A DNA stretch of 58,894 bases from Thiobacillus sp. UBA3361 (GCA_002360535.1 DEQR01000010.1:1-58894), one strand, 5' to 3'. Counted from the stretch's first letter, positions 7,846-16,829 are shown. Numbers and translations are program-made. The notes: a model not told the origin generated them from the letters alone.

Positions 7846-9531
7846 ATGAGGCTGACCAAAACCTTTGGCCGCCTGGCGATGGGGGCGATCTTCGCGCTCT
7901 TCAGCTATGGCGCCCAAGCGGCGTATGAACCGCCTGCCGCGGCACCCAAGGCCCCACCCATCAAGCCGGTGGAAGAGAAGAAGTGTTATTCGTGCCATGA
8001 CAACATTGAGGATTGGCATACCGGAGGCCGCCACGCCACGGTGAACTGCGCCCATTGCCATGACGCGGACGAGCACCTCAAGACTGCCAAGAACAAGGAG
8101 ATGGGTACCCGGCCGGTGACCAACACCGACCACCGGGCCTGTGCGACTTGTCACGTGGAGCAGTACAACACCTTCGTGCAGACCAATTATGAGTCCAAGG
8201 CACGGCAGGAGAAGGCCAGCTACAAGAACCGTTCCCCCTTGTTCGACAAGCTCATGGAAGGCTACGGCTTCACCCGCGAGCACAACGAACCCCGCTCCCA
8301 CGCCTTCATGCTGGTGGACCAGTGGGTGGTGGACCGTGGCTTCAATGGCCGGTTCAAGTTCAAGGACTGGACCTATGTGAACAAGGCGGAAATGGCTGCC
8401 AACGACAGCTGGCAGTTGCTGGCCGACCGGGATCCATCCACCAACGATCCCAAGAAGAAGTTCCTGGCCCAGACCGTCGCCGCGGTGAACCCGGTGTGCG
8501 TGAACTGCAAGACCCAGGACCACATCCTGGACTGGAAGTACATGGGCGACGAGGACCCCAACGCCAAGTGGGCACGGACCTCAAACCCCATCGACTTCGT
8601 GAAGGCCATGAAGCATCCCCTGAACTGCTACGCCTGTCACGATCCCCACTCCGCCAAGCCGCGTGTGGTGCGTGACGCGCTGATCCAGGCTGTTGTGGAT
8701 CGTGGTGAAGGCACCTATCCCATGGATCCGGTCAAGAGCAAGCAGACCACCATGACCAAGGTAACCTTCCAGCGTGGTGGCAAGGACTTCCGTGCCATCG
8801 GCATGCTGAACAAGGCCGACTCCAACCTGATGTGCGCCCAATGCCACGTGGAGTACAACTGCGGCGCCGGCTTCGACTGCGCCGAAAAGGGCAAGGAGTA
8901 CTACATCAAGATGTCTGATCCGCGTACCAACCTGTTCACTTGGGTGAACGTGTTCGGCTACAAGGACAAGATGGTGGGCCAGTACAAGTTCAAGGACTTC
9001 AAGCATGCGTCCACCGGTGCCCTGCTGCCCAAGATCCAGCACCCGGAAATGGAGACCTACTGGGGTTCCATGCACGAGAAGGCTGGCGTCGAGTGCAAGG
9101 ACTGCCACATGACCAAGAAGCGCCATGCGAACGGCAAGGTGACCACCAATCACCAGCAGATGTCGCCGCGCTACAACCTGAAGGCCGCCTGCCTGACCTG
9201 CCATAAGGAGTGGAGCGAGGAAGAAGCCCGCTACCAGATGGAGGCCATCCAGGGCTACACCCGTGGCAAGATGACCAAGGCCGAGTTCTGGCTGTCCCAG
9301 TTCATCGACGTCATCATGAAGGCCAAGGAAGCCGGTGTAGGCGCCGACATCCTGGACAAGGCGTACGACTACCAGTACGACGCCAACCTGTACTGGGAAT
9401 GGTGGACCGCCGAAAACTCCGACGGCTTCCACAACCCGGATGCGGCGCGTGATTCCCTGACCCGCTCCATCGACGCGTCCCAAGCGGGCATGAAGATGCT
9501 GAAAGAGGCCATGGCCGCGCTGAAGAAGTAA
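7846..9531 (+). CDS. Octaheme cytochrome c nitrite reductase-like protein (ONR family)
   Basis: This 561-residue periplasmic multihaem cytochrome has a signal peptide of 1-26 (AQA-AYE). Eight haem sites appear in order: CXXCH at 47, 68 and 99; CVNCK at 218-222; then CXXCH at 261, 330, 417 and 449. This is the octaheme nitrite reductase pattern: three extra N-terminal haems followed by an NrfA-like pentahaem core whose catalytic haem is lysine-ligated. Tyr337-x-Cys339, just after haem 6, matches the Tyr-Cys pair cross-linked in Thioalkalivibrio ONR, and QHPEMET (398-404) matches the NrfA active-site His region. The family reduces nitrite to ammonia by six electrons and also sulfite. It has a strong site (AAGGAGG) and lies 147 bp after fccB. 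Hydroxylamine oxidation is less likely because of the CXXCK haem. Confidence 0.88.
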   Translation: MRLTKTFGRLAMGAIFALFSYGAQAAYEPPAAAPKAPPIKPVEEKKCYSCHDNIEDWHTGGRHATVNCAHCHDADEHLKTAKNKEMGTRPVTNTDHRACATCHVEQYNTFVQTNYESKARQEKASYKNRSPLFDKLMEGYGFTREHNEPRSHAFMLVDQWVVDRGFNGRFKFKDWTYVNKAEMAANDSWQLLADRDPSTNDPKKKFLAQTVAAVNPVCVNCKTQDHILDWKYMGDEDPNAKWARTSNPIDFVKAMKHPLNCYACHDPHSAKPRVVRDALIQAVVDRGEGTYPMDPVKSKQTTMTKVTFQRGGKDFRAIGMLNKADSNLMCAQCHVEYNCGAGFDCAEKGKEYYIKMSDPRTNLFTWVNVFGYKDKMVGQYKFKDFKHASTGALLPKIQHPEMETYWGSMHEKAGVECKDCHMTKKRHANGKVTTNHQQMSPRYNLKAACLTCHKEWSEEEARYQMEAIQGYTRGKMTKAEFWLSQFIDVIMKAKEAGVGADILDKAYDYQYDANLYWEWWTAENSDGFHNPDAARDSLTRSIDASQAGMKMLKEAMAALKK

Positions 9532-9547
9532 GCAGTCTCTCCGGAAG

Positions 9548-9575
9548 GGGCCGGCCCAAAGCCGGCCCTTTTTTT
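9548..9575 (+). terminator. Terminator after octaheme cytochrome gene
   Basis: An 8-bp perfect stem (GGGCCGGC / GCCGGCCC, loop CCAAA) is followed by seven T residues, 16 bp after the stop codon. It ends the fcc-octaheme block before the ccm operon. Confidence 0.92.
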
Positions 9576-9680
9576 GTCCTGACTTCAGCCCATTGCCGGC
9601 AGTAGGCTCAATTCAGTGCAATCCAACTTGGTTTGTGGGCTTGATCTGGTTATTCTCCGCCCCTTCCACCCTGCGATCCG

Positions 9681-10352
9681 ATGACTTCCCCTTCCCCTCC
9701 TTTGTCCGTCCACGATCTTGCCTGCCAGCGGGGTGAACGGAGGCTCTTTACCGGCATGAACTTCACCCTCGGCGAGGGCGAACTCCTGCTCGTGCAGGGC
9801 GGCAACGGCCAGGGCAAGACCAGCCTATTGCGCCTGCTCACCGGTCTCGCCCGTCCTGAAGAGGGCGAGGTGCGCTGGCGCGGCCAGCCCATCCAGCGCC
9901 AGCGTGAGCAGTACCACGCAGAAATGGTGTACTTGGGCCACGCCAACGGCATCAAGGACGACCTCAATCCTGTCGAGAACCTGCGATTCGCCGACGGACT
10001 CCAGGGCAGGAAATTCGACGCTGATCAGGCCGTGGCCACTCTGGAAAGACTGGGGCTGGCGCGCTGCCTGGACCTGCCCTGCCGGGTCCTCTCCTTCGGA
10101 CAGCGCCGCCGGGTCGCCCTGGCCGCCCTGCTGCTGGCCGGTGTCACTCTGTGGATACTGGATGAGCCCCTGACGGGATTGGACGTGCACGCGGTGGCCC
10201 TCATGGAGGGGTTGTTGCGTGAGCACCTGAACGCCGGTGGGATGGTGGTGGCCACCACCCACCAGGCCCTGAAGCTGGAGGGTGTGAAGGTGCAGCGCCT
10301 GCTGGTGGGCAAGGTGGCGATTCCGGATGCCAGTCAGGTGACGGGCGCCTGA
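9681..10352 (+). CDS. ccmA: Haem exporter ATP-binding subunit CcmA
   Basis: This 223-residue ABC ATPase works with CcmB and CcmC to release holo-CcmE for haem delivery in System I cytochrome c maturation. Walker A is GGNGQGKTS (40-48), the signature-like segment is LSFGQRRRVALAALLL, and Walker B is LWILDEP with the following T-G-L-D. It opens the operon; its stop overlaps the ccmB start (TGATG). Confidence 0.94.
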   Translation: MTSPSPPLSVHDLACQRGERRLFTGMNFTLGEGELLLVQGGNGQGKTSLLRLLTGLARPEEGEVRWRGQPIQRQREQYHAEMVYLGHANGIKDDLNPVENLRFADGLQGRKFDADQAVATLERLGLARCLDLPCRVLSFGQRRRVALAALLLAGVTLWILDEPLTGLDVHAVALMEGLLREHLNAGGMVVATTHQALKLEGVKVQRLLVGKVAIPDASQVTGA

Positions 10353-11020
10353 TGCACCGCTTCCTGCTCGCCGTCCTGCGCCGCGACCTGACCCTGGCCG
10401 CCCGCCGCCGAGGCGATTGGCTGATCGCCCAGTTTTTCTTCGTCATGGTGGCTAGCCTGTTTCCGCTCGGCGTCGGGCCGGAACCGGAGATGCTGGCGCG
10501 CATCGGCCCCGGCGTGCTGTGGGTGGCCGCCACACTGGCCTCCCTGCTGTCCCTGTCGCGTCTGTTCGCCGACGACCATCAGGACGGCAGTCTGGAGCAC
10601 ATGGTGTTGTCCCCCGAGCCCACGGTGTTGTTGGTGCTAGGCAAGGCCCTGGCCCATTGGCTGATCTACGGCATCCCCTTGCTGGCGATCGCGCCGGTGC
10701 TGGGCATCCAGTTCAACCTGCCCGCGGATGCCATCCTTACCCTGGAGATATCACTGCTGCTGGGAACGCCCATCCTGTCCCTCCTGGGCAGCGTCGGCGC
10801 CGCCCTGACCCTGGGCCTGCGTGGCGGCGGCGTGCTGCTCACGCTGCTGATCCTGCCCCTGTATGTGCCCGCCCTGATTTTCGGTGCCGGCGCGGTCGAT
10901 GGGGTGATGTCGGGAACCGGCGCCGAGGCTCACCTGTCATTGTTGGGTGCGTTCATGGTGTTGTCCCTTATCATTGCGCCCTGGATCGCCGCCTCGGCTC
11001 TGCGAGTTTCCCTGGAATGA
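10352..11020 (+). CDS. ccmB: Haem exporter membrane subunit CcmB
   Basis: This 222-residue inner-membrane protein has six hydrophobic segments and the family opening FLLAVLRRDLTLAARRR plus FADDHQDGSLEHMVLSP (about 70-86). It forms the CcmAB transporter. Its ATG shares one base with the ccmA stop and its TGA overlaps the ccmC ATG (ATGA), implying translational coupling. Confidence 0.94.
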   Translation: MHRFLLAVLRRDLTLAARRRGDWLIAQFFFVMVASLFPLGVGPEPEMLARIGPGVLWVAATLASLLSLSRLFADDHQDGSLEHMVLSPEPTVLLVLGKALAHWLIYGIPLLAIAPVLGIQFNLPADAILTLEISLLLGTPILSLLGSVGAALTLGLRGGGVLLTLLILPLYVPALIFGAGAVDGVMSGTGAEAHLSLLGAFMVLSLIIAPWIAASALRVSLE

Positions 11021-11748
11021 ACCTTTACCACTTCGCCTCACCCTCCACGTTCTATCACCTGGCCGGCAAGCTCATCCCCTGGTTCGCCTGGGGGGCCGGC
11101 ATCCTGACCCTGTGGGGCCTGTACATCGGCTTTTTCCAGGCCCCCACGGATTTCCAGCAGAGCGAGGCCTACCGCATCATCTTCATCCACGTGCCGGCGG
11201 CATGGATGTCCATGTTCATCTATCTGGTCATGGCCTTCTGGGGCGCCATCGGTCTGGCCTTCAACACCCGGCTGTCTTTCATGATGGCACGGGCCCTGGC
11301 GCCCACCGGCGCCATGTTCACCTTCGTCGCCCTGTGGACCGGGGCCTGGTGGGGCAAGCCCATGTGGGGCGCCTGGTGGGTGTGGGACGCGCGTCTGACC
11401 TCGGAGCTGATCCTGCTCTTCCTGTACGTGGGCATCATCGCCCTGTGGGCCGCCATCGACGACATCAAGCGGGGCGACCGGGCCGGCTCCCTGCTGACCC
11501 TGATCGGCGCCATCAACGTGCCCATCATCTATTTCTCGGTGAAGTGGTGGAACACCCTGCACCAGGGCGCTTCCGTGAGCCTGACCAAGGCGCCCAGCAT
11601 GGCCGCCATCATGCTTCAGGGCATGCTGGTGATGGCCTTCGCCGCCTGGTTCTACACCATCGCCGTGGCCCTGGTCCGGGTGCGCCGCATCATCCTGGAG
11701 CGGGAGCGGCACACGGACTGGGCAAAGGCCATCCTGGCCGAGGACTGA
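11017..11748 (+). CDS. ccmC: Haem-handling protein CcmC
   Basis: This 243-residue six-helix membrane protein loads haem on CcmE. The tryptophan-rich WWD loop is at about 109-127 (GAWWGKPMWGAWWVWDARLTS), flanked by the haem-ligand histidines His58 (IFIHVPAAW) and His182 (WWNTLHQGAS). The start at 11017 overlaps the ccmB stop by the ATGA arrangement. In-frame upstream starts would lie wholly inside ccmB and are rejected. Confidence 0.94.
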   Translation: MNLYHFASPSTFYHLAGKLIPWFAWGAGILTLWGLYIGFFQAPTDFQQSEAYRIIFIHVPAAWMSMFIYLVMAFWGAIGLAFNTRLSFMMARALAPTGAMFTFVALWTGAWWGKPMWGAWWVWDARLTSELILLFLYVGIIALWAAIDDIKRGDRAGSLLTLIGAINVPIIYFSVKWWNTLHQGASVSLTKAPSMAAIMLQGMLVMAFAAWFYTIAVALVRVRRIILERERHTDWAKAILAED

Positions 11749-11762
11749 GGGGGGCACGCGAC

Positions 11763-11936
11763 ATGGAATGGGCAAGCTGGTCCGACTTCTGGAAGATGGG
11801 CGGTTATGGGCTGTACGTATGGGGCTCCTATGGGGTCACCGCCGCCTGTGTCTTGATCGAGGTCATATTGTTAAGACGCTCGGCCGGCGATACTCGCCGC
11901 CGCCTGAAGCGCATGCAGCAGTGGGAAGAGGAATGA
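11763..11936 (+). CDS. ccmD: Haem exporter accessory protein CcmD
   Basis: This 57-residue protein has a single transmembrane helix (about 14-37, GYGLYVWGSYGVTAACVLIEVIL) followed by a basic tail (RRSAGDTRRRLKR). The W-GGYG-YVW-SYG pattern is typical of CcmD, which assists release of holo-CcmE from CcmABC. It lies 14 bp after ccmC, and its stop overlaps the ccmE ATG. Confidence 0.9.
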   Translation: MEWASWSDFWKMGGYGLYVWGSYGVTAACVLIEVILLRRSAGDTRRRLKRMQQWEEE

Positions 11937-12382
11937 AATCGCGTCACAAGAAATTACTGGCCATCGGCCTGGGGCTGGCCGGCATCGGCATCGCCGCCGC
12001 CCTGATCCTGAATGCATTCCAGAGCAACCTGGTGTTCTTTTTCTCGCCCACCGAGGTCACCGAGGGCAAGGCACCGACGGATCGGGCCTTCCGCATCGGC
12101 GGTCTGGTGGAGGACGGCAGCGTGCAGCGCCAGCCGGATGGCCTGACGGTGCGTTTCGTGGTCACCGACACGGCCAAGTCCATCCCCGTCGCCTACAAAG
12201 GCATCCTGCCCGACCTGTTCAAGGAAGGTAAAGGCGTGGTGGCCGAAGGCAAGCTGGGCACGGACGGCCTGTTCACCGCCACCCAGGTGCTGGCCAAGCA
12301 CGATGAAAACTATATGCCGCCGGAGGCCGCCCATGCCTTGGAGCAGGCCGCGAAGGCCCAGAAGACGGTGGTGCCCCAATGA
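11933..12382 (+). CDS. ccmE: Periplasmic haem chaperone CcmE
   Basis: This 149-residue protein carries haem covalently and passes it to CcmF/H. It has an N-terminal membrane anchor (about 8-27), an OB-fold periplasmic domain and the haem-binding LAKHDENYMPPE segment (His123 binds haem, Tyr127 is an axial ligand). The start at 11933 overlaps the ccmD stop. The last 20 residues (from PPEAAHALEQ) occur again, out of context, at 12466-12528, showing a 3'-end duplication. Confidence 0.94.
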   Translation: MKSRHKKLLAIGLGLAGIGIAAALILNAFQSNLVFFFSPTEVTEGKAPTDRAFRIGGLVEDGSVQRQPDGLTVRFVVTDTAKSIPVAYKGILPDLFKEGKGVVAEGKLGTDGLFTATQVLAKHDENYMPPEAAHALEQAAKAQKTVVPQ

Positions 12383-12412
12383 AGCGGCATATCGTTTCGG
12401 CGATGGCTAATA

Positions 12413-12446
12413 TCGGCGCAGCCGATGTTAAGCCGCGTAGCGGCGG
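12413..12446. repeat. Two adjacent small palindromes in the ccmE-ccmF gap
   Basis: ATCGGC-GCA-GCCGAT (12413-12427) is followed within a few bases by GCCGC-GTA-GCGGC (12432-12444). They lie between the real ccmE tail and its copy. They resemble a small palindromic repeat unit that may have been inserted here; no second copy was seen in the window. Confidence 0.5.
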
Positions 12447-12465
12447 CCGGAGCCACAACGCCAGG

Positions 12466-12528
12466 CCGCCGGAGGCTGCTCATGCCTTGGAGCAGGCGGC
12501 CAAGGCCGAAAAGACCCTGCAACAGTAA
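12466..12528 (+). pseudogene. Duplicated 3' end of ccmE (remnant)
   Basis: In frame from 12466 the sequence reads PPEAAHALEQAAKAEKTLQQ then TAA, nearly identical to the CcmE C terminus encoded at 12317-12379 (only the last few residues differ). The offset is 149 bp. No start codon or ribosome site serves it, so it is a non-coding relic of a partial duplication or of an insertion into the ccmE end. Confidence 0.8.
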
Positions 12529-12588
12529 TTCATACAGATTCAGGCCGCGCACCGCCGGGTCGCGGCCCGAAACCAGAGGAGACCCCCC

Positions 12589-14553
12589 ATGATTCCCGAA
12601 CTCGGCCATTTCGCACTCATCGTCGCCTTGCTCCTGGCGCTGACCCAGGCCGTCCTGCCGCTCATCGGCGCACAGCGCGGCAATCTGACCCTCATGGCGG
12701 TGGCGCGCCCGGCCGCCCAAGGGCAGTTCGTGTTCATCGCCCTGGCCTGGGGTTGTCTGGCCTGGTCCTTCCTGGTCAACGACTTCTCGGTGGAGAACGT
12801 GGCCCGCAACTCCTTCTCACAGTTGCCCGAGGTCTATCGTTTTACCGCCACCTGGGGTTCGCATGAGGGCTCCCTGCTGCTGTGGGTATTGATCCTCGGT
12901 TTCTGGACCACCGCAGTGTCAGTGTTCTCCCGCCATCTTCCGGACGACATGGTGGCGCGCGTCATCGGCATCATGGGCCTGGTGTCGGTGGGCTTCCTGG
13001 CTTTCCTGCTGACCACTTCCAACCCCTTCGAACGGCTGATCCCCGCCGCCCCCGACGGCCGCGACATGAACCCCCTGCTCCAGGACTGGGGGATGATCAT
13101 CCACCCGCCCATGCTGTACATGGGCTACGTGGGCTTCGCGGTGGCCTTCGCCTTCGCGCTCGCCGCCCTCATCTCGGGCCGTCTGGATGCCGCCTGGGCG
13201 CGCTGGTCGCGCCCCTGGACCACAGTGGCCTGGGCCTTCCTGACCGCTGGCATCGTCCTGGGTGCCTGGTGGGCCTATCGCGAACTGGGCTGGGGCGGCT
13301 GGTGGTTCTGGGACCCGACCGAGAACGCCTCCTTCATGCCCTGGATCGCCGGCACGGCGCTGATCCATTCCCTGGCGGTCACCGAAAAACGCGGCGCCTT
13401 CAAGGCCTGGACCGTGCTGCTGGCCCTGACCGCCTTCTCCCTGTCCCTGCTGGGCACCTTCCTGGTCCGCTCCGGTGTGCTCTCCTCGGTGCATGCCTTC
13501 GCCACCGACCCGGCGCGCGGCGCCTTCATCCTCGGCTTCCTGGCCCTGGTGATCGGCGGATCCCTGCTGCTGTTCGCCTGGCGCGGCCCGAAGATGCTCA
13601 CTGGCGGCAGCTTCACCTGGTTCTCCCGGGAGGCCCTGCTGCTGGCCAACAACGTCATCCTGTTGGCGGCCCTGGGCACCGTCCTGCTGGGCACCCTCTA
13701 TCCCCTACTCATGGACGCCCTGGGCATGGGCAAGATCTCCGTCGGCCCGCCCTACTTCAACGCCGTGTTCGTGCCGGTGATGGCGCCGGTGCTGTTCCTG
13801 CTGGGCATCGGCCCGCTGGTGCGCTGGAAGGGCGACCGCCTGCCGGATGTGTTTACTCGGCTCAAGTGGGCGCTGGCCGTGGCCCTGGCCATCGGTTTCC
13901 TGCTGCCCTTGACCTTGGAGGGCTTCAATCCCTGGGCCACGCTGGGCTTCGTGCTGTCTTCCTGGATCGCCCTGTCGGTGCTGATCGGTTTCCGCGAGCG
14001 CCTCAAGAACGGTGGCCGTCTGGGCAACCTACCGCGCGCCTTCTGGGGCATGTCCCTGGCCCACTTCGGCCTGGCCTGGGGCATCGCCGGCATCACCCTG
14101 GTGGCCAACTACCAGACCGAGCGCGACGTGCGCATGAACGTCGGCGACTTCACCGAACTGGCCGGCTACACCTTCACCTTCCAGGGAGCGACGGGGTTTC
14201 CGGGGCCCAACTTCCAGGGCATGCGCGGCACGGTGGAGGTGGCCCGCGACGGCAAGAAGATCGCCACCCTGCATCCCGAGAAACGCGTCTATAACGCCTC
14301 CGGCATGCCCATGACCGAGGCGGCCATCCACCCCAACTTCTTCCGTGACGTCTATGTGGCGCTGGGCGAACCCTTGGACGACGCAGCCAAGTCCTGGTCG
14401 GTGCGCGTCTTCCACAAGCCGTTCATCAACTGGTTGTGGCTGGCGGCTGTGATGATGGTGGTGGGCGGCTTCGTGGCCGCATCCGACCGCCGCTACCGCA
14501 TCGCGGTGAAGAAATTGGAAGCGCCCGCCGGCGCCGCTGTGCAAGGAGCCTGA
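12589..14553 (+). CDS. ccmF: Cytochrome c haem lyase subunit CcmF
   Basis: This 654-residue polytopic inner-membrane protein forms, with CcmH and CcmI, the haem lyase that attaches haem to CXXCH motifs. The WWD domain is at about 235-253 (WGGWWFWDPTENASFMPW), with conserved histidines in neighbouring segments (MIIHPPMLYMGYVG, ALIHSLAVTEKRG). About 14-15 hydrophobic segments are seen and the periplasmic domain lies near the C terminus. AGAGGA precedes the ATG. It is separated from ccmE by 206 bp containing the ccmE remnant. Confidence 0.95.
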   Translation: MIPELGHFALIVALLLALTQAVLPLIGAQRGNLTLMAVARPAAQGQFVFIALAWGCLAWSFLVNDFSVENVARNSFSQLPEVYRFTATWGSHEGSLLLWVLILGFWTTAVSVFSRHLPDDMVARVIGIMGLVSVGFLAFLLTTSNPFERLIPAAPDGRDMNPLLQDWGMIIHPPMLYMGYVGFAVAFAFALAALISGRLDAAWARWSRPWTTVAWAFLTAGIVLGAWWAYRELGWGGWWFWDPTENASFMPWIAGTALIHSLAVTEKRGAFKAWTVLLALTAFSLSLLGTFLVRSGVLSSVHAFATDPARGAFILGFLALVIGGSLLLFAWRGPKMLTGGSFTWFSREALLLANNVILLAALGTVLLGTLYPLLMDALGMGKISVGPPYFNAVFVPVMAPVLFLLGIGPLVRWKGDRLPDVFTRLKWALAVALAIGFLLPLTLEGFNPWATLGFVLSSWIALSVLIGFRERLKNGGRLGNLPRAFWGMSLAHFGLAWGIAGITLVANYQTERDVRMNVGDFTELAGYTFTFQGATGFPGPNFQGMRGTVEVARDGKKIATLHPEKRVYNASGMPMTEAAIHPNFFRDVYVALGEPLDDAAKSWSVRVFHKPFINWLWLAAVMMVVGGFVAASDRRYRIAVKKLEAPAGAAVQGA

Positions 14554-14554
14554 C

Positions 14555-15088
14555 ATGAAGAGATGGATACCCCTGCTGGTGTTTGCGGTGCTGGTGGGTT
14601 TCTTCGCGAAAGGGTTGTTCCTCAATCCCCGCGAGGTGCCCTCGCCGTTCATCGGCAAGCCCGCACCCGCTTTCAGCCTCCCCTTGGTGGCGATAGGCAA
14701 TACCGAAGCGAACGCCGCCTTCAGCCCCGCCGACATGAAGGGCAAGGTCTGGCTGCTCAACGTCTGGGCGCCCTGGTGCGTGTCCTGCCGCCAGGAGCAC
14801 CCGGTATTGATGGGCCTGGCCCAGAGCCAGCCGGTGCCCATCGTCGGCCTCAACTGGAAGGACAAGGACCGGGAGGCGGCGCAATTGCTCGCCCAACACG
14901 GCAGCCCTTATGCCTTCGTGCCTGACGATCTGTCGGGCAAGGTGGGCATCGACTATGGCGTCACCGGCACGCCGGAGACCTATGTCATCGACAAGGACGG
15001 AATCATCCGCATGAAACACATCGGCCCCATCGGTCCCGAGGTGTGGAAGGAGAAGTTCGAGCCGAAACTGAAGGAGCTGGGGACATGA
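14555..15088 (+). CDS. ccmG: Thiol:disulfide oxidoreductase CcmG/DsbE
   Basis: This 177-residue membrane-anchored thioredoxin has its anchor at about 5-22 and the active site WAPWCVSC (Cys75, Cys78). It reduces apocytochrome or CcmH disulfides before haem ligation. The family GVTGTPETYVIDKDG segment with the cis-proline is present. It starts one base after the ccmF stop. Confidence 0.94.
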   Translation: MKRWIPLLVFAVLVGFFAKGLFLNPREVPSPFIGKPAPAFSLPLVAIGNTEANAAFSPADMKGKVWLLNVWAPWCVSCRQEHPVLMGLAQSQPVPIVGLNWKDKDREAAQLLAQHGSPYAFVPDDLSGKVGIDYGVTGTPETYVIDKDGIIRMKHIGPIGPEVWKEKFEPKLKELGT

Positions 15089-15534
15089 AATCGCTGCTGA
15101 TCACCCTATTCCTGGCCTTCTCCGCCCCCGCCTGGGCCGGCGAGGCCACCCCCAACGCCGAGGACCCGGTCATCGAGCAAAGGATGATCAATCTGGCCGA
15201 GGACCTGCGCTGCCTGGTCTGCCAGAATGAATCCCTGGCCGGCTCCCACGCCGAACTGGCCGAGGACCTGCGACGGGAGATCCGGGAACAGATGAAGGCC
15301 GGCAAGGACGACAAGCAGGTGGTGGCCTACCTCACCGAGCGCTACGGCGACTTCGTGCTCTACCGCCCCCCTTTCAAACCCGTCACCTATCTGCTCTGGC
15401 TGGGCCCCCTGCTGTTCCTGGGCTTGGGCCTCAGCGTCTGGTTCCTCACCTTGAAGCGCCGCCGCGCCCTCAAGGACGTCCCCCTGGACGAGAAAAAGAT
15501 CGCCGCCGCCGCCCAACTGCTGGATGAAAAGTAG
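15085..15534 (+). CDS. ccmH: Cytochrome c maturation protein CcmH (CcmL/NrfF type)
   Basis: This 149-residue protein has a signal peptide (1-18), the LRCLVCQNES redox motif (Cys43, Cys46), a helical periplasmic domain and one transmembrane helix (about 99-118). It presents apocytochrome thiols to the haem lyase. The ATG overlaps the ccmG stop (ATGA). It corresponds to the N-terminal half of E. coli CcmH; the TPR half is the separate ccmI gene. Confidence 0.93.
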   Translation: MKSLLITLFLAFSAPAWAGEATPNAEDPVIEQRMINLAEDLRCLVCQNESLAGSHAELAEDLRREIREQMKAGKDDKQVVAYLTERYGDFVLYRPPFKPVTYLLWLGPLLFLGLGLSVWFLTLKRRRALKDVPLDEKKIAAAAQLLDEK

Positions 15535-15557
15535 GACATAGAGGAAATCGCTAAGCC

Positions 15558-16829
15558 ATGAACCCCTTCTGGACCGTCACCCTGTTCTGGATCACCGCCG
15601 CCGTGTGCGTGCTGATCGCCCTGGCCTTCGTGCTGCCACCCCTGCTGCGCCGCAAGGGGGCCGCCGCCAAGGCCGCCCGCCGCGACATCAACATCGCCGT
15701 CTATCGCGACCAACTACATGAAATGGAGACCGACCGGGCCAACGGCCTGCTGACCGAGGAGCAGTTCCAGACGGCCAAGGTGGAGCTGGAGGCCCGTTTG
15801 GCCGAGGATGCCCTGGCCCAGACCGACCAGGCCATGTCGCCCAAGGGCAGCCGCCGCCTGGGCTGGTCCATGGCCGCCGTGCTGCCGGCCGCCGCCTTCG
15901 GCCTGTACTTCTGGCTGGGCAGCCCCGCCGCGCTGACCGCCATCGCCGAGGCCCAGGCCAACGGTGCCAACAGCCAGATGGTCAAGGGCGAGCACGACAT
16001 CATGAAAATGATCCAGCAGGTGGAGGCCAAGACCAAGGCCGAGCCGGAAAACGCCGAGGCCTGGACCCTGCTGGCGCGCACCTACGCGGCGGTGGAACAC
16101 TGGCAGGAGGCCCTGGGTGCTTTCGAGAAGGCCTACAAGCTGCGTCCGGACGTGCCTGCCATCATGACCGGCTATGCCGAGGCGATGGCCATCGCCAACA
16201 ACCGCACCCTGGATGGCAAGCCCATGGAGTTGGTGCTGACCGCCCTGGAAAAGGACCCCAACGACATCAAGGGCCTGGAACTGGCCGGCATCGCCAACTT
16301 CCAGAAGCGCAACTTCGCCCAGGCCGCGTATTACTTCAAGCAACTGGGCAAACAACTGCCGCCCGAATCGCCCTATGCCCAGGACATCCAGGCCGCCTAC
16401 CAAGAGGCCAAGCGGCAGTCTGAAAGCGGCCTGACCGGCATGGACAACCTGGCCGACCAGGCCGCCCCGGCCGCGAAAGCCACCCCGGGCGCGACCATCC
16501 ACGGCAAGCTGGACATCGCCCCCGCGCTCAAGGGCAAGGTCACCGACAAGGATGTCATCTTCCTGTTCGCCAAGGGTGCCGAAGGCGGCCCGCCGGTGGC
16601 CGCCATCCGCACGTCGGCCGCAAAATTCCCTCTGGATTTTGAGCTCAACGACAGCATGGCCATGAACCCCGAGAACCGGCTGTCCAAATTCAAGGAAGTC
16701 CAGATCACCGCCCGGATCGCCAAGTCCGGCGACATCAAGGGCGCGGCCGGCGACCTGGAAGGCAGCCTGAAGGCGGTCAAGGTCGGCAGCAACGACGTGA
16801 AGCTGATCATCGACACCGTGCGCCAATAG
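15558..16829 (+). CDS. ccmI: Cytochrome c maturation TPR protein CcmI
   Basis: This 423-residue protein has two N-terminal transmembrane helices (about 7-30 and 98-115) around a cytoplasmic segment (YRDQLHEMETDRANGLL), then a periplasmic TPR domain (about 145-290, EAWTLLARTYAAVEHWQEAL) and a C-terminal beta domain (about 310-420). It chaperones apocytochromes to CcmFH. It is the last gene of the operon and is followed by a terminator. Confidence 0.92.
   Translation: MNPFWTVTLFWITAAVCVLIALAFVLPPLLRRKGAAAKAARRDINIAVYRDQLHEMETDRANGLLTEEQFQTAKVELEARLAEDALAQTDQAMSPKGSRRLGWSMAAVLPAAAFGLYFWLGSPAALTAIAEAQANGANSQMVKGEHDIMKMIQQVEAKTKAEPENAEAWTLLARTYAAVEHWQEALGAFEKAYKLRPDVPAIMTGYAEAMAIANNRTLDGKPMELVLTALEKDPNDIKGLELAGIANFQKRNFAQAAYYFKQLGKQLPPESPYAQDIQAAYQEAKRQSESGLTGMDNLADQAAPAAKATPGATIHGKLDIAPALKGKVTDKDVIFLFAKGAEGGPPVAAIRTSAAKFPLDFELNDSMAMNPENRLSKFKEVQITARIAKSGDIKGAAGDLEGSLKAVKVGSNDVKLIIDTVRQ

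Noticed and set aside
7846..9531. Calling the octaheme protein a hydroxylamine oxidoreductase
   Set aside because: HAO lacks the lysine-ligated CXXCK haem and its cross-link tyrosine; haem order fits octaheme nitrite reductase.
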